From positions 1-51,630 of the forward strand of contig JAZTWW010000019.1 of NCBI GenBank assembly GCA_045636065.1: a stretch of DNA of 51,630 bases. The letters run 5' to 3'. Positions 1-7,961 of the stretch are shown here, piece after piece (the first letter of the stretch is position 1; each line of letters opens with the position of its first letter). Under the pieces are notes generated by a model. It was not told where the DNA came from. It saw only the letters and a program-made list of their open reading frames with translations, and made no database searches. A program made the translations under genes and the position numbers. The stretch comes from RGIG5050 sp045636065 (GTDB lineage Bacteria > Verrucomicrobiota > Kiritimatiellia > RFP12 > UBA1067).

Positions 1-7
1 CCTCCGA

Positions 8-480
8 AGTTGCATTGCGGCGCAGTTTGGGTAGCACGCTCTCAACAGCGGCACATATGCGGATTGTTGAAGGGCGAGGTCGGCTTGAGATTAGTCGCAG
101 TCGAACTCAAGTCCCACAAGGCTTGCAGGTCTCTTCGCCCCAGCGATGTAAGGACGAGCCAGTGCGGCACATACGAATTGGAACCAACTCTCTTGGCGAA
201 GGCCGCCAGATGCGCCTGTCGCCGAAGGCGATCAGGTTGCCCGACGAGCGAAGCGAGGAGCTTTCGCGCAGCGAAAGTCGCAAGAGGCCGCGCGAGGGCC
301 CGAAAAACTTTCTCATATAATAAACTAACGGGCCCGAGCGCTCGCAGGGGCGAAGGAGACCGGAAAGCCTCGAACATCAATCGCGCAAGCTCAGCCAAGC
401 CAGCCCACCACAATCCGCTTCAATGCCGCGCATTGCTTGAGCGTGCTTCCCCAAACTGCGCCCTAATGCGGCTCACATGA
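8..480. repeat. long imperfect inverted repeat region
   Basis: The first ~65 bases (from about 10) match the reverse complement of about 405-475 imperfectly; both contain GGCGCAGTTTGGG followed by AGCACGCTC and then GCGGATTG. The arms continue further inward, where GGTCTCTTCGCCCC near 128 faces its inverted counterpart near 350. Shorter local palindromes fill the middle (around 250-290). A related GCGGCACATA motif appears twice in direct orientation, near 50 and 162. No convincing coding sequence is seen; open frames here look like by-products of the composition. The element may extend beyond the left edge. It could be a repeat relic, a mobile-element end or a structured RNA. Confidence 0.45.
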
Positions 481-519
481 AGCGGCTGTCGCCACTTGCG
501 GAGCGAATTATTTTACTAC

Positions 520-548
520 TTGACGCTCCGCCCGAAACATGGTATAAT
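520..548 (+). promoter_or_regulatory. strong sigma70-type promoter with extended -10
   Basis: TTGACG at 520-525, a 17-bp spacer and TATAAT at 543-548, preceded by TGG (extended -10). It is one of the best promoter matches in the window, yet no start codon with a ribosome-binding site follows for about 450 bases. This suggests a non-coding transcript or a long leader for the gene at 1014. Confidence 0.7.
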
Positions 549-554
549 TTTGGA

Positions 555-880
555 GTAATTTCTGCAAAGGCTTTGCGGCGCGGTGCGCTTTGGTTGCGCA
601 CGCCAGAGGAAAAGCCCAAACGGAAAAAGGGAAAAGTGCATGCTTCGTGATACGCTAGGCCATGATATGTTGCGCGGAATGTCCGCGATTGGGTCTAGCG
701 TTAATACTCTACCTAATGGGGGGGGGTATAGATTAGAAGCCTTTTCCGGTTCCCGGAACACTTCACCAGTACCACCTGTAGATAGCCAGTTGGGCTTTGC
801 GCCCAGTATGCTTCGCGCGCATCGCCGCTTGCATGGCGCGCGGAGGTCGCGTTGTTTTATTCTCGCGCAGAGGCGCAGAG
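555..880 (+). ncRNA. candidate structured non-coding RNA or long leader
   Basis: The stretch downstream of the 520-548 promoter has several good hairpins. CGCTAGGCC near 646 pairs with GGGTCTAGCG near 690 and encloses a second hairpin (CGCGGA/TCCGCG). A perfect TTCCGG-TTC-CCGGAA hairpin lies near 741-755, and a GC-rich hairpin near 815-843 is followed by a T-rich stretch. A run of nine or more G lies near 718-726. I checked for signatures of RNase P RNA, tmRNA, SRP RNA, 6S RNA and common riboswitches and saw none. The ends are guesses. Confidence 0.25.
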
Positions 881-895
881 GCGCGGAGAGGCGGG
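855..895 (+). repeat. interspersed repeat, CGCAGAGGCGCAGAGGCG family
   Basis: TTTTATT followed by CGCGCAGAGGCGCAGAGG and CGCGGAGA. An inverted second copy lies at about 7875-7910. The two copies match over about 35 bases, so this is an interspersed element rather than simple sequence. Confidence 0.5.
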
Positions 896-905
896 AGAAG
901 GGTGA

Positions 906-943
906 AGTATCCAGTATTCAGTATCCAGTATCCAGTATCCAGT
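906..943 (+). repeat. CAGTATCC short tandem repeat
   Basis: About five degenerate 7-8 bp units of the form CAGTATCC/CAGTATT in a row. The same family recurs inverted at about 17707-17762 and again at about 18586-18630, always between genes. Function is unknown. Confidence 0.6.
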
Positions 944-1013
944 GTTTAATGGGTGACACTGGTATTGGACTTGGCGGGAATGCCACATTTGCATCGAGGA
1001 TGGAGGTGTAGCC

Positions 1014-1814
1014 ATGTGGTTTATAAGACAGAATGCAAACCTTCGCACATCAAGAGGCAATCTGTATAAGGACTGCCTGTTCGCCGCATTGAAGTTTGGA
1101 GCGTTGGTGGCGATCGTGTGCGCGGGATACGATCTTATATGCGGATGCGCCGAGAGCTGCCAGCCGGACAAGGAAAGCGCATTCAGGTTCATATATGCCC
1201 ATAGCGGACTTGTATTTACGGTCGTCAGCCTTCTGGCGGCATTCCTGGCCGTGTATGTGACGGTAAAGGTCAATGAGACGATGAGCCTTCATTCGTTCAA
1301 TGTCCGCTATGGCGAGGATGCCATGTGCAAAACCATACGCGAGGTTTCCGGCGTGGGGCGCAGGTGGCGTGAGGCTGACGGCACTGGCCTGGTTGCTCCT
1401 GTCGCCTTCCTTCGCACCGAGGTGAACAACCCGGATGGCAGAATCCAGATAGCCAATATGAATCAGCTTGTCAAAGGCAAGGACAGATATTTCCCCTGGA
1501 CCGAAGAGGAGGACTTCGCGCGCCGGAGACTCAAGAATTTCTTCTCCAGCGCGCTGGAGCTGTACCGCAGCCGCAGCATCTCGCTCAAGACGATGCGGAA
1601 CATCTGCGACAACGATTCTTTCCGGCTACTGTTTACCGTGGTAGAGCCGATGGAGTACATCATTAACGAGAAGTACAATTACGATGTTTTTTTTGAGCTG
1701 ATGAACATCATGAAGGATGTGTACAGCAAGTACGGCGACTTGACAAAATCACACGAGGATGTCAGGCACTACTGGGATTCTGCCGGAAAAACCTGGCAGA
1801 TCGCAAAGAATTGA
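1014..1814 (+). CDS. two-span membrane protein of unknown family
   Basis: I do not recognise this family. The protein has 266 residues. Two hydrophobic segments, about residues 21-43 and 65-84, flank a short loop with several cysteines (CGCAESC). About 180 charged, probably helical residues follow and are likely cytoplasmic, with a Trp/Glu-rich patch near residue 161 and an Asn/Tyr-rich segment near 225-240. The ATG at 1014 is preceded by GGAGG at 1002-1006, which fixes the start. Base composition is closer to the AT-rich left region than to the housekeeping genes further right. It sits 58 bases upstream of the giant secreted protein in the same orientation; no promoter is obvious between them, so co-transcription is possible. 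Confidence 0.7.
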   Translation: MWFIRQNANLRTSRGNLYKDCLFAALKFGALVAIVCAGYDLICGCAESCQPDKESAFRFIYAHSGLVFTVVSLLAAFLAVYVTVKVNETMSLHSFNVRYGEDAMCKTIREVSGVGRRWREADGTGLVAPVAFLRTEVNNPDGRIQIANMNQLVKGKDRYFPWTEEEDFARRRLKNFFSSALELYRSRSISLKTMRNICDNDSFRLLFTVVEPMEYIINEKYNYDVFFELMNIMKDVYSKYGDLTKSHEDVRHYWDSAGKTWQIAKN

Positions 1815-1872
1815 AGGGACAATCCATTTCCAACAATCAACTTAATTCAAAAGAGAGAGAAGGAGAAATCCA

Positions 1873-4800
1873 ATGAAATCATTAATGAGTAGAATCAAGG
1901 CGCTTGCGCTGCTGTTGGCAGTCGCAGCATATGGTGGCGCATGGGCAGCGGCTCCGACTCCGACGGTTGTTTGGAACGGGGATTTCGGGACGACCGAAAA
2001 GACCGGTAGGGATGGTCAGACATATACGTTTACCCTGAATCCATCAGGCAACTCTGGGGAAAACATCAATACGCTTTCCAACGGCAAGGTTGTGATTGGC
2101 GCTAATTCTTCGTATGGCGCGAAGATTGAGTGGACGAAGGATACTTCCACGGCATATACGACTGTCTTGGTAAAATATTCGGGTCTTACGGCTACGGCCA
2201 ACAAGACTATTGCATCGGTTACGACATCTCAGAACAATGATGCGATTGTTGATTGCGGAGTTGCTGTTGATGCATCTGATACAACAAAGTTGGTTGGCCG
2301 TTTTAATAATGACAACAGGTTGTTTGGTTCGTACAGTGCGGTTGTTTCTTCTGGCTATCTCCTTATGGTCTATACCTCAGGCGGTGTTTTCCAATTTTAC
2401 ACAAGCAGCGATGGTCAGACATGGACGGGCGGTAATGCGACGGGACTTAGCTTTTCCACTACGTATTCGTGTGGCGTAGGTTTGGGCGGAATGTCTGGAC
2501 GATCCACTAGTTCCTATGGCGCATCATCTGGCATAACGATTGAAGCGGTGGCAATTTTCAGGGGGAAAGCTCTTACTACGACCGATGTGACAGATTATAA
2601 GCTTTTCTATACATCCACCGACTACAAGAATTGGTATTACTCGGCTAACGAGGTCTTTACGTGGACGGGCGATGCTGACGGCGATATAGGTTCTAGCACT
2701 ACTGGTAAAGTCATGCTTTTCTCGCCTGCGGTAGGCGAAGACACATCAAAAGAATATGCGTGCGGTGGGAATACAGGTTACTATGGATTCACTTTTTGGC
2801 ATGCATTTTGCCTGGGGCAAACTAGCTATGCTTCACCTGGGGCGGCATTGCGCATTACATCCGAATATGCAAGCAAAACATTGACTGCAGGGTTTAATCC
2901 ATTGACGTTTGGTGGCTTGATTGTGGAAAGTGGTGCCGATGGAGTGCAAATAACAGGTGACACGCGTCCAACTATCCTAGGTGCGGCTTCAGGGGATAAG
3001 GAGACATGGTTTGGTTTTAAAGCAAATGCATCAATAACGCGATCTGGCTATCTCAGATTCAGCGGCACAGTTAACCTTGATGTTGCAAAGGGCAAGTCGT
3101 TGAACATATCTTCAGCAGATTCGTCATCGGTCGTGCAGGCTGTTACGGCAGCAAACGGAACTTCAACGGCTGGTGGTACTCTCAAGATGCATGGCCTCGG
3201 TGTCTTAACTGTCGGAACGCTAACCGCGACTGGGGGTGCTACGCTCGATTTCTCCGATGTGCAGGAAGATGGCGATGTCGATCGCTCTACAACGCCTTTC
3301 ATCACAGGCAACTTGACAATCGATACTACGACTAAGTTTGTATTCCCGGCAGGACTTGCCAAGGATACGCAATATAAACTGTGTTCTGGTACATTGACTG
3401 GCCCGTCGGAAAACATCGCAGACATAATGGTTGGCACGACTCTGAAAAAGAATGTCCCCTTGACATTTAGCGGGAATAGCGTGTCATACGGTGACAGTGT
3501 CTATGCGGCGACTGTGGATGGGTCTACGTTCACTTGGGATGCCGAGGAGCCAGAAACGCTAGATGGTATTAAGGTCGTATTTGCAGGTTCAGGAACGGTG
3601 ACTGGACTTTCTGGGACAGGAACGACAATCAGCACTACTGACAATGTGATGGTCGATGTAACATCTTTCACCTCACCCACTTTGGTCGGTACAGGAACTT
3701 ATCGCTGGACTAGCGGATATCCAACTACAGTTCCTAGCGGAGCTTGCTGCTATGAGTATGTTGGCGGAGCTGACATTAATAGTGAAGTTACGATAAGCGA
3801 AGCCGTTACCGTAAATGGATGTTTGAAGACCTCTGGATATTTACTATTCTCTTCAGACCAAAATGACATTGCTGCGAGCGGATCGCTGGATGTTCTTTCA
3901 GGAAGAACGAGGTTTAATACTCATGGAGGTACGCAGGCTAGTGGCTGGGCTGGTGGTTTTGCTGGCGACATAACCGTTCGTGCAAATGCAACATTTGTAA
4001 ACATGGTGACAGATGCGTTGCATCGTACTTCACGTTCCAACCCCATGCAGATAAATGTTTATGGCACGCTTGATTTCGGCGCCACTCGCTGGACTGTTAA
4101 GGATGCGACAAATTATCATCTTATAAATCTTTACAATGGCGGAACGATAACAGGATCAGGCCAGGGCGCCAACGGAACTTTGGATTTCGAGGATGGTGGT
4201 TCAAAGATTAACGTTTGGGAAGGAACGGCTACAATATCGGCACCGTTGAAGTTCCGAGCCAACAGCACCGCTGTTTGGATTGCGAGTGGTGCAACGCTTA
4301 ACGTTACAGCAGGAACGGCGGATTGTAGCGGGACCTTCGCAAAGTCTGGCGCTGGAACTTTGAATATCTCCACTACTGCACCAACTGGCAGCTGCAAGAT
4401 ATCCGCAAGTGATGGCACAATAGTGCTTGATAATGTAGATATGCTGACAACTGGAGGCATTGAGCTTTCCAGCGCCAGCGCAAGCCCTACGCTTACCATA
4501 AAGGCAACTGCTGCGGATAAAGTCGTCCAGGCCAAAGTTTCTGTTCCGGCAAATACAAGAGGGTGCATAAACTTTGAAGGTGCCGGCACCTTCGCGCTTC
4601 AGGGCCCGGCCGCGACATCAGGCAGTGTCATATGGACGGGGACAGATTCGATTCCCGGCACGCTTCGACTTGACGGAGATGTGACGTTTAACAATGGTTC
4701 TACCGGTGCAAATAGGACTATAAACAAGGTTGGCGGCGGCAGTGGAACATTGAACCTTGCAGCATGGAGTGGGTGCTATGATAAAGATGCAAATCCTGGT

Positions 4801-6534
4801 CTTTCGTACACCATTAGTACGATTGATGCTGATAATTACAGCGGTATTATAGCGCTGGCAAATAACGGTAGTGCATCTGACCATGAATGTGGTTGTACAT
4901 TCCCATTTACTGTAGGAAACATTATACGCGCCAGTGCGGTTTATGGATCGCCCGTTGTGAAAATTACGCGTACTATCGCTGAAAGGACAGATGAATATGA
5001 GAATACTATTCCCGTCAATGTTTCTTCAACAACCTTCAACGGCAATGCGGCAGCGTTTGTGTATGATGATTCTGTTGTAGGTAGTGAAGGTATCTATCTG
5101 GCCGAGGCTGCGTACAACGGAGTAAACTACACGACCCTTGCCGATGCTGTTTCTGCGGCGGAAACGGAGAGTGCCGATCCTAGCGAGGTTACGGTCTACA
5201 ACGCCTCCGCTACTATCCCGTCTGGCTACGCGCTTGTGACTACTACTAGTACCGGAGCGATGACCTTGCGTGCAACGGGCGGTGATGTGTATTACAATAC
5301 TGGGTACATCTCAGGCAACATGAATGGGGATAACTGTGGAACGGTCTGGGTTGATGCAGCCATGACAGCGACACAGACGGTTCTTTCCCCCACTGATACG
5401 ATGGTCATTACCGATAGCTCTGCAATGTCAACGGATAATTACAGTGAGGGTCAGGCGTGGGTCAAGAACGATTTCATCGGCAACATTCGCATAAGTCGTG
5501 CATCTGCGTCGCTTTCTATTGGTGGTGATGCAACAGGGGCGATATTAGACGGCAAGACAATCACGGTTGATAGCGGTAAGACATTGAATTTCCGCAACAA
5601 TCCTGCCAGGGGCCTGAATATAGGTACGACGGTGATTAATGGGCCGGAGGGAACCGTCAACTTTGATACTGCTACGATTATCTCTGGCGCGGTTACGGGT
5701 ACGGCCACGCTCAATATAGCAGCGGGCAAGACGTTGACTGTAGCTTCAACGGGTTCCATCGCCAACAGCATCACGCTTGCCGGTGCCGGTGCTACGCTTG
5801 TCGTCCAGGATGGCGGCTCCGCCACCGAACCAACAAGCGGTAACTCCAATTATATCGTACTTTCGTCTGAGGCAGCCGGTGTCACAACCTACTATCTCGC
5901 CGAAAAGATCACGGATGGATCGGATGAAGAGGTGGGTTACATGGATGGCACTACGGCGTACATAACAAGTACAGATGCAGCTGTAACAGTGCCATCAAAT
6001 GCTACTGCCATTAGAGTTTATCCTACAAGTGATAATGTGACTTTGACCGCTACACCTGCGGCAATAATGGGAACAGCCTTCATCGTTAATTATACTGATG
6101 GGGTCGATAGTAAGACTCAAACCATTACTTGGGCGTTCTCATATGATATGGCTGATGTTGTTGATAATGGTGACGGCACATATACAATACCATATAAGTT
6201 GGACGGAACTAAAACGGTTAGTGTTGTAGTTGGCTATGATTCTGAAAAGGAAACTGATATAAAAGAGGAAATTTCAGTTTCACCAACTGTGGATACTTCA
6301 AGCGAACCAATGGCAGTATCCTCTGGAGTTCCGGAGTTTGCCATAAAGACAATTCCGGGCCTTTGGTATGCGGTGCATGAGGGTGTTACGTCTGAAAGCA
6401 TGACTGTAGCAGGGGATGCTGTCCAGGCGATAAGTGCATCCACCTATGTTGAAGGTAGCGCTCCCGCCTCCAGCGTTAAGTACTACAAGATTGCAGTGGG
6501 TGTTACCGAAACTGAAGCAAAGTCTATAGAGTAA
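1873..6534 (+). CDS. giant secreted repeat-rich surface protein (autotransporter-passenger-like)
   Basis: 1553 residues. An N-terminal signal peptide (about 1-26, ending AWA-AA) indicates export. The first ~270 residues look like a jelly-roll/LamG-like region. The rest is Gly/Thr/Ser/Asn-rich beta-strand repeat sequence with motifs typical of passenger-associated repeats, such as FAKSGAGTLNIS near residue 820, and several 'GTLDF' or 'GTLNLA' strands. A YTTLADAVSAA motif lies near residue 1090. I see no C-terminal beta-barrel, PEP-CTERM or LPXTG signal; it ends in a compact ~80-residue domain. AAGGAG at 1859-1864 precedes the ATG, and a strong terminator follows at 6554. Codon use is more AT-rich than the right-hand genes. 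Likely role, inferred only: adhesin or other cell-surface protein. Confidence 0.85.
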   Translation: MKSLMSRIKALALLLAVAAYGGAWAAAPTPTVVWNGDFGTTEKTGRDGQTYTFTLNPSGNSGENINTLSNGKVVIGANSSYGAKIEWTKDTSTAYTTVLVKYSGLTATANKTIASVTTSQNNDAIVDCGVAVDASDTTKLVGRFNNDNRLFGSYSAVVSSGYLLMVYTSGGVFQFYTSSDGQTWTGGNATGLSFSTTYSCGVGLGGMSGRSTSSYGASSGITIEAVAIFRGKALTTTDVTDYKLFYTSTDYKNWYYSANEVFTWTGDADGDIGSSTTGKVMLFSPAVGEDTSKEYACGGNTGYYGFTFWHAFCLGQTSYASPGAALRITSEYASKTLTAGFNPLTFGGLIVESGADGVQITGDTRPTILGAASGDKETWFGFKANASITRSGYLRFSGTVNLDVAKGKSLNISSADSSSVVQAVTAANGTSTAGGTLKMHGLGVLTVGTLTATGGATLDFSDVQEDGDVDRSTTPFITGNLTIDTTTKFVFPAGLAKDTQYKLCSGTLTGPSENIADIMVGTTLKKNVPLTFSGNSVSYGDSVYAATVDGSTFTWDAEEPETLDGIKVVFAGSGTVTGLSGTGTTISTTDNVMVDVTSFTSPTLVGTGTYRWTSGYPTTVPSGACCYEYVGGADINSEVTISEAVTVNGCLKTSGYLLFSSDQNDIAASGSLDVLSGRTRFNTHGGTQASGWAGGFAGDITVRANATFVNMVTDALHRTSRSNPMQINVYGTLDFGATRWTVKDATNYHLINLYNGGTITGSGQGANGTLDFEDGGSKINVWEGTATISAPLKFRANSTAVWIASGATLNVTAGTADCSGTFAKSGAGTLNISTTAPTGSCKISASDGTIVLDNVDMLTTGGIELSSASASPTLTIKATAADKVVQAKVSVPANTRGCINFEGAGTFALQGPAATSGSVIWTGTDSIPGTLRLDGDVTFNNGSTGANRTINKVGGGSGTLNLAAWSGCYDKDANPGLSYTISTIDADNYSGIIALANNGSASDHECGCTFPFTVGNIIRASAVYGSPVVKITRTIAERTDEYENTIPVNVSSTTFNGNAAAFVYDDSVVGSEGIYLAEAAYNGVNYTTLADAVSAAETESADPSEVTVYNASATIPSGYALVTTTSTGAMTLRATGGDVYYNTGYISGNMNGDNCGTVWVDAAMTATQTVLSPTDTMVITDSSAMSTDNYSEGQAWVKNDFIGNIRISRASASLSIGGDATGAILDGKTITVDSGKTLNFRNNPARGLNIGTTVINGPEGTVNFDTATIISGAVTGTATLNIAAGKTLTVASTGSIANSITLAGAGATLVVQDGGSATEPTSGNSNYIVLSSEAAGVTTYYLAEKITDGSDEEVGYMDGTTAYITSTDAAVTVPSNATAIRVYPTSDNVTLTATPAAIMGTAFIVNYTDGVDSKTQTITWAFSYDMADVVDNGDGTYTIPYKLDGTKTVSVVVGYDSEKETDIKEEISVSPTVDTSSEPMAVSSGVPEFAIKTIPGLWYAVHEGVTSESMTVAGDAVQAISASTYVEGSAPASSVKYYKIAVGVTETEAKSIE

Positions 6535-6553
6535 TCTCTTTCCACAAGTGCAT

Positions 6554-6585
6554 AAAGCGGCGGGCGGGTTTCCGCCCGCCGCTTT
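6554..6585 (+). terminator. terminator of the giant surface protein gene
   Basis: A perfect 14-bp GC-rich stem (arms 6554-6567 and 6572-6585) with a 4-base loop, 20 bases after the stop codon. The stem ends in AAA/TTT and is followed by CATTATCAT rather than a pure U-tract. It could act in both directions. Confidence 0.85.
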
Positions 6586-6667
6586 CATTATCATGGCATA
6601 TTACCGGCATATAGGCGAATCGGGAACACTCTTCACCTCTCTGCGTGAGGTAGCAGCCCTGGCGCAG

Positions 6668-6717
6668 TCTAGCTCTAGATCCTCTAGGCCTTCTAGAGCT
6701 TCTAGACCCTCTAGAAA
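6668..6717. repeat. TCTAG-rich short repeat
   Basis: About seven CTAG-centred units (CTAGA, CTAGG, CTAGC) spaced 7-10 bases apart. The local sequence is palindromic at each CTAG. No gene is seen here. Confidence 0.5.
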
Positions 6718-6740
6718 CCTCGCCCCACTAGCTTCCCATG

Positions 6741-6776
6741 AAAAGGGGTCTGGCAACATTGGAAATTGGTATTGGC
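6741..6776 (+). repeat. GTCTGGCA / GGCAACATTGG repeat copy
   Basis: AAAAGGGGTCTGGCAACATT followed by GGAAATTGGTATTGGC. The same composite recurs at 7704-7945 and, in part, near 8440-8495 inside the next gene. Confidence 0.6.
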
Positions 6777-6799
6777 GCAAAGATAAGGGTTATGCGTGC

Positions 6800-7486
6800 C
6801 TATGTAAGAAGCCTGGACAGAGGGCGAAGATATTTTTTCTTCAGTTCATTTGTGCCATGAAAGAAGTAGGTTTCAGATTTGGTAAGAGGCAGATTGATAT
6901 CTACCTTTGTTTTCAAAAGATGCAGGGTGCAGATAAGATCTGCAACTTGAAAGAGCCTGTATTTACCAGGGGTGACATTGACTGGAAATTCTGCCGTGAA
7001 TTTCGCAAAGGCGGAAGACAGTATCTCCCTGATTTGCGATTGCCCATTATCATAGTAGATTTTGATCTTCTGAAAATCCGAAAACATGATATTGTTGTGA
7101 GCGATGTATTCGGAGATCATCGCAAGGAGGGTCTTCTTGAGAGCATCAGGAGATGTGCAGAATTTCTTGTCCACGCAGAAGTTCTTGCTTGTGATTGGCG
7201 CTCTGCGGGCAAAGGCGATAATACGGCCGAGAATCTGTTTGCGAAGTTGAATGTCCATGCCCTTGAAGATTTCCTCTCTTCTGATGATTGGCCCGGTGTG
7301 AATGCATATCTCGCGCCAGCCGATGAAATCAAGAGTGGTTTCAAATTGCGAAATCAGCTCAGAGATATCCTTGGATTGGTCATGGAATACTCAAGACACT
7401 ATGTAAAAGCGAGAGGGGATGCAATCGGAATCAAAACTTCCCGATTCATCTACAAAGATGCTAAGCTCGCTGGTCCTGTCATGCAT
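6800..7486 (-). pseudogene. DUF3800 protein gene interrupted by one in-frame UGA
   Basis: Read on the minus strand from ATG at 7486, the frame gives a DUF3800-type N-terminus (SIFVDESGSFD, then FYIVS). It then meets TGA at 7393-7391 (codon 32) and continues in the same frame (VFHDQSKDI) to the stop at 6800: 228 residues in all. Later landmarks of the family are present, including IYYDNGQ and FQVADLICT. FYIVS-L-VFHDQ is the usual family reading, and TTA to TGA is a single base change, so this looks like a fresh nonsense mutation. Restart at the internal ATG 7258 would give 152 residues lacking the VDESG motif. DUF3800 proteins are thought to have an RNase-H-like fold; their role is poorly known. 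It is preceded by its own promoter and structured leader. Confidence 0.8.
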
Positions 7487-7498
7487 AGAAAGTTTGTA

Positions 7499-7603
7499 TT
7501 AAAAAACAGGCGGAGATCTCTCTCCGCCGGCTTGGAAGGGAACTATCCCAACCTGAGGGTGGCTCGGGCCGAGGCCTCTGCCAGATGCTGGATTGCTCCA
7601 ACG
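7499..7603 (-). ncRNA. structured leader RNA upstream of the DUF3800 gene
   Basis: About 105 nt on the minus strand between a promoter and a terminator, ending 13 bases before the DUF3800 ATG. Predicted pairings: TTGGA near the 5' end with TCCAA just before the terminator (closing helix), CCAG-CAT-CTGG, CTCG-GCC-CGAG, and GGGA-TAGT-TCCC. The RNA is then cut off by an 8-bp terminator hairpin. Structured RNA motifs found upstream of DUF3800 genes (the DUF3800-type RNA motifs) are known; membership of this copy is inferred from position and layout, not from a covariance match. Confidence 0.55.
7501..7528 (-). terminator. intrinsic terminator between leader RNA and DUF3800 gene
   Basis: An 8-bp stem (GGCGGAGA/TCTCCGCC, 7509-7528) with a 4-base loop, followed on the minus strand by TGTTTTTT. 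Placed just before the ATG at 7486, it would make the gene depend on read-through or a separate signal. Confidence 0.8.
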
Positions 7604-7609
7604 CGAAGA

Positions 7610-7638
7610 ATTATATCAAAATCCGGCACCAAGCGCAA
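7610..7638 (-). promoter_or_regulatory. promoter for the leader RNA / DUF3800 gene
   Basis: Minus strand: TTGCGC at 7638-7633, a 17-bp spacer and a perfect TATAAT at 7615-7610. Transcription should begin near 7603. Confidence 0.6.
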
Positions 7639-7703
7639 GGTCAAATCTGAAAAAATCTTGCCAATATGCCCCTCAGCCCATCAACAAAATATCTTCATCT
7701 CTC

Positions 7704-7948
7704 ATGAAAAGGAGTCTGGCACCGTTTTTCATGTTATGAATGTTGCCATTGTTGCCAATGTTGCCAGTTCCAATTCCCAATACCCAATTGGCAACATTGG
7801 AAATTGGTATTGGCAACACTTTCACAACTTGACCTCCGGAGCCTTGGCGAAGGAGGTTGGCAACATTTCCACCATCTCCGCGCCTCTGCGTCTCTGCGCG
7901 AAAATAAAAAAAGACCACGAAAAGAAGTCTGGCAACATTCCTTTCCCG
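7704..7948. repeat. cluster of interspersed short repeats
   Basis: This gene-free stretch contains, in order: AAAAGGAGTCTGGCACC at about 7707-7723; GTTGCCATTGTTGCCAATG and its inverted partner GGCAACATTGGAAATTGG (about 7741-7822, a long inverted repeat around CCCAATACCCAATTGG); an inverted copy of the 855-895 element at about 7875-7910; and another AGAAGTCTGGCAACATT at about 7923-7939. Nothing coding is seen. Confidence 0.6.
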
Positions 7949-7961
7949 AAAGGAGGCTCCC

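Noticed and set aside
7391..7393. UGA read as an amino acid (alternative code or selenocysteine) in the DUF3800 gene
   Set aside because: UGA ends many intact genes here and no SECIS-like element or catalytic position is seen; a Leu codon fits the family at this site.
7499..7603. Signal recognition particle RNA
   Set aside because: The conserved GGAAG/AGCAG apical loop is not present.
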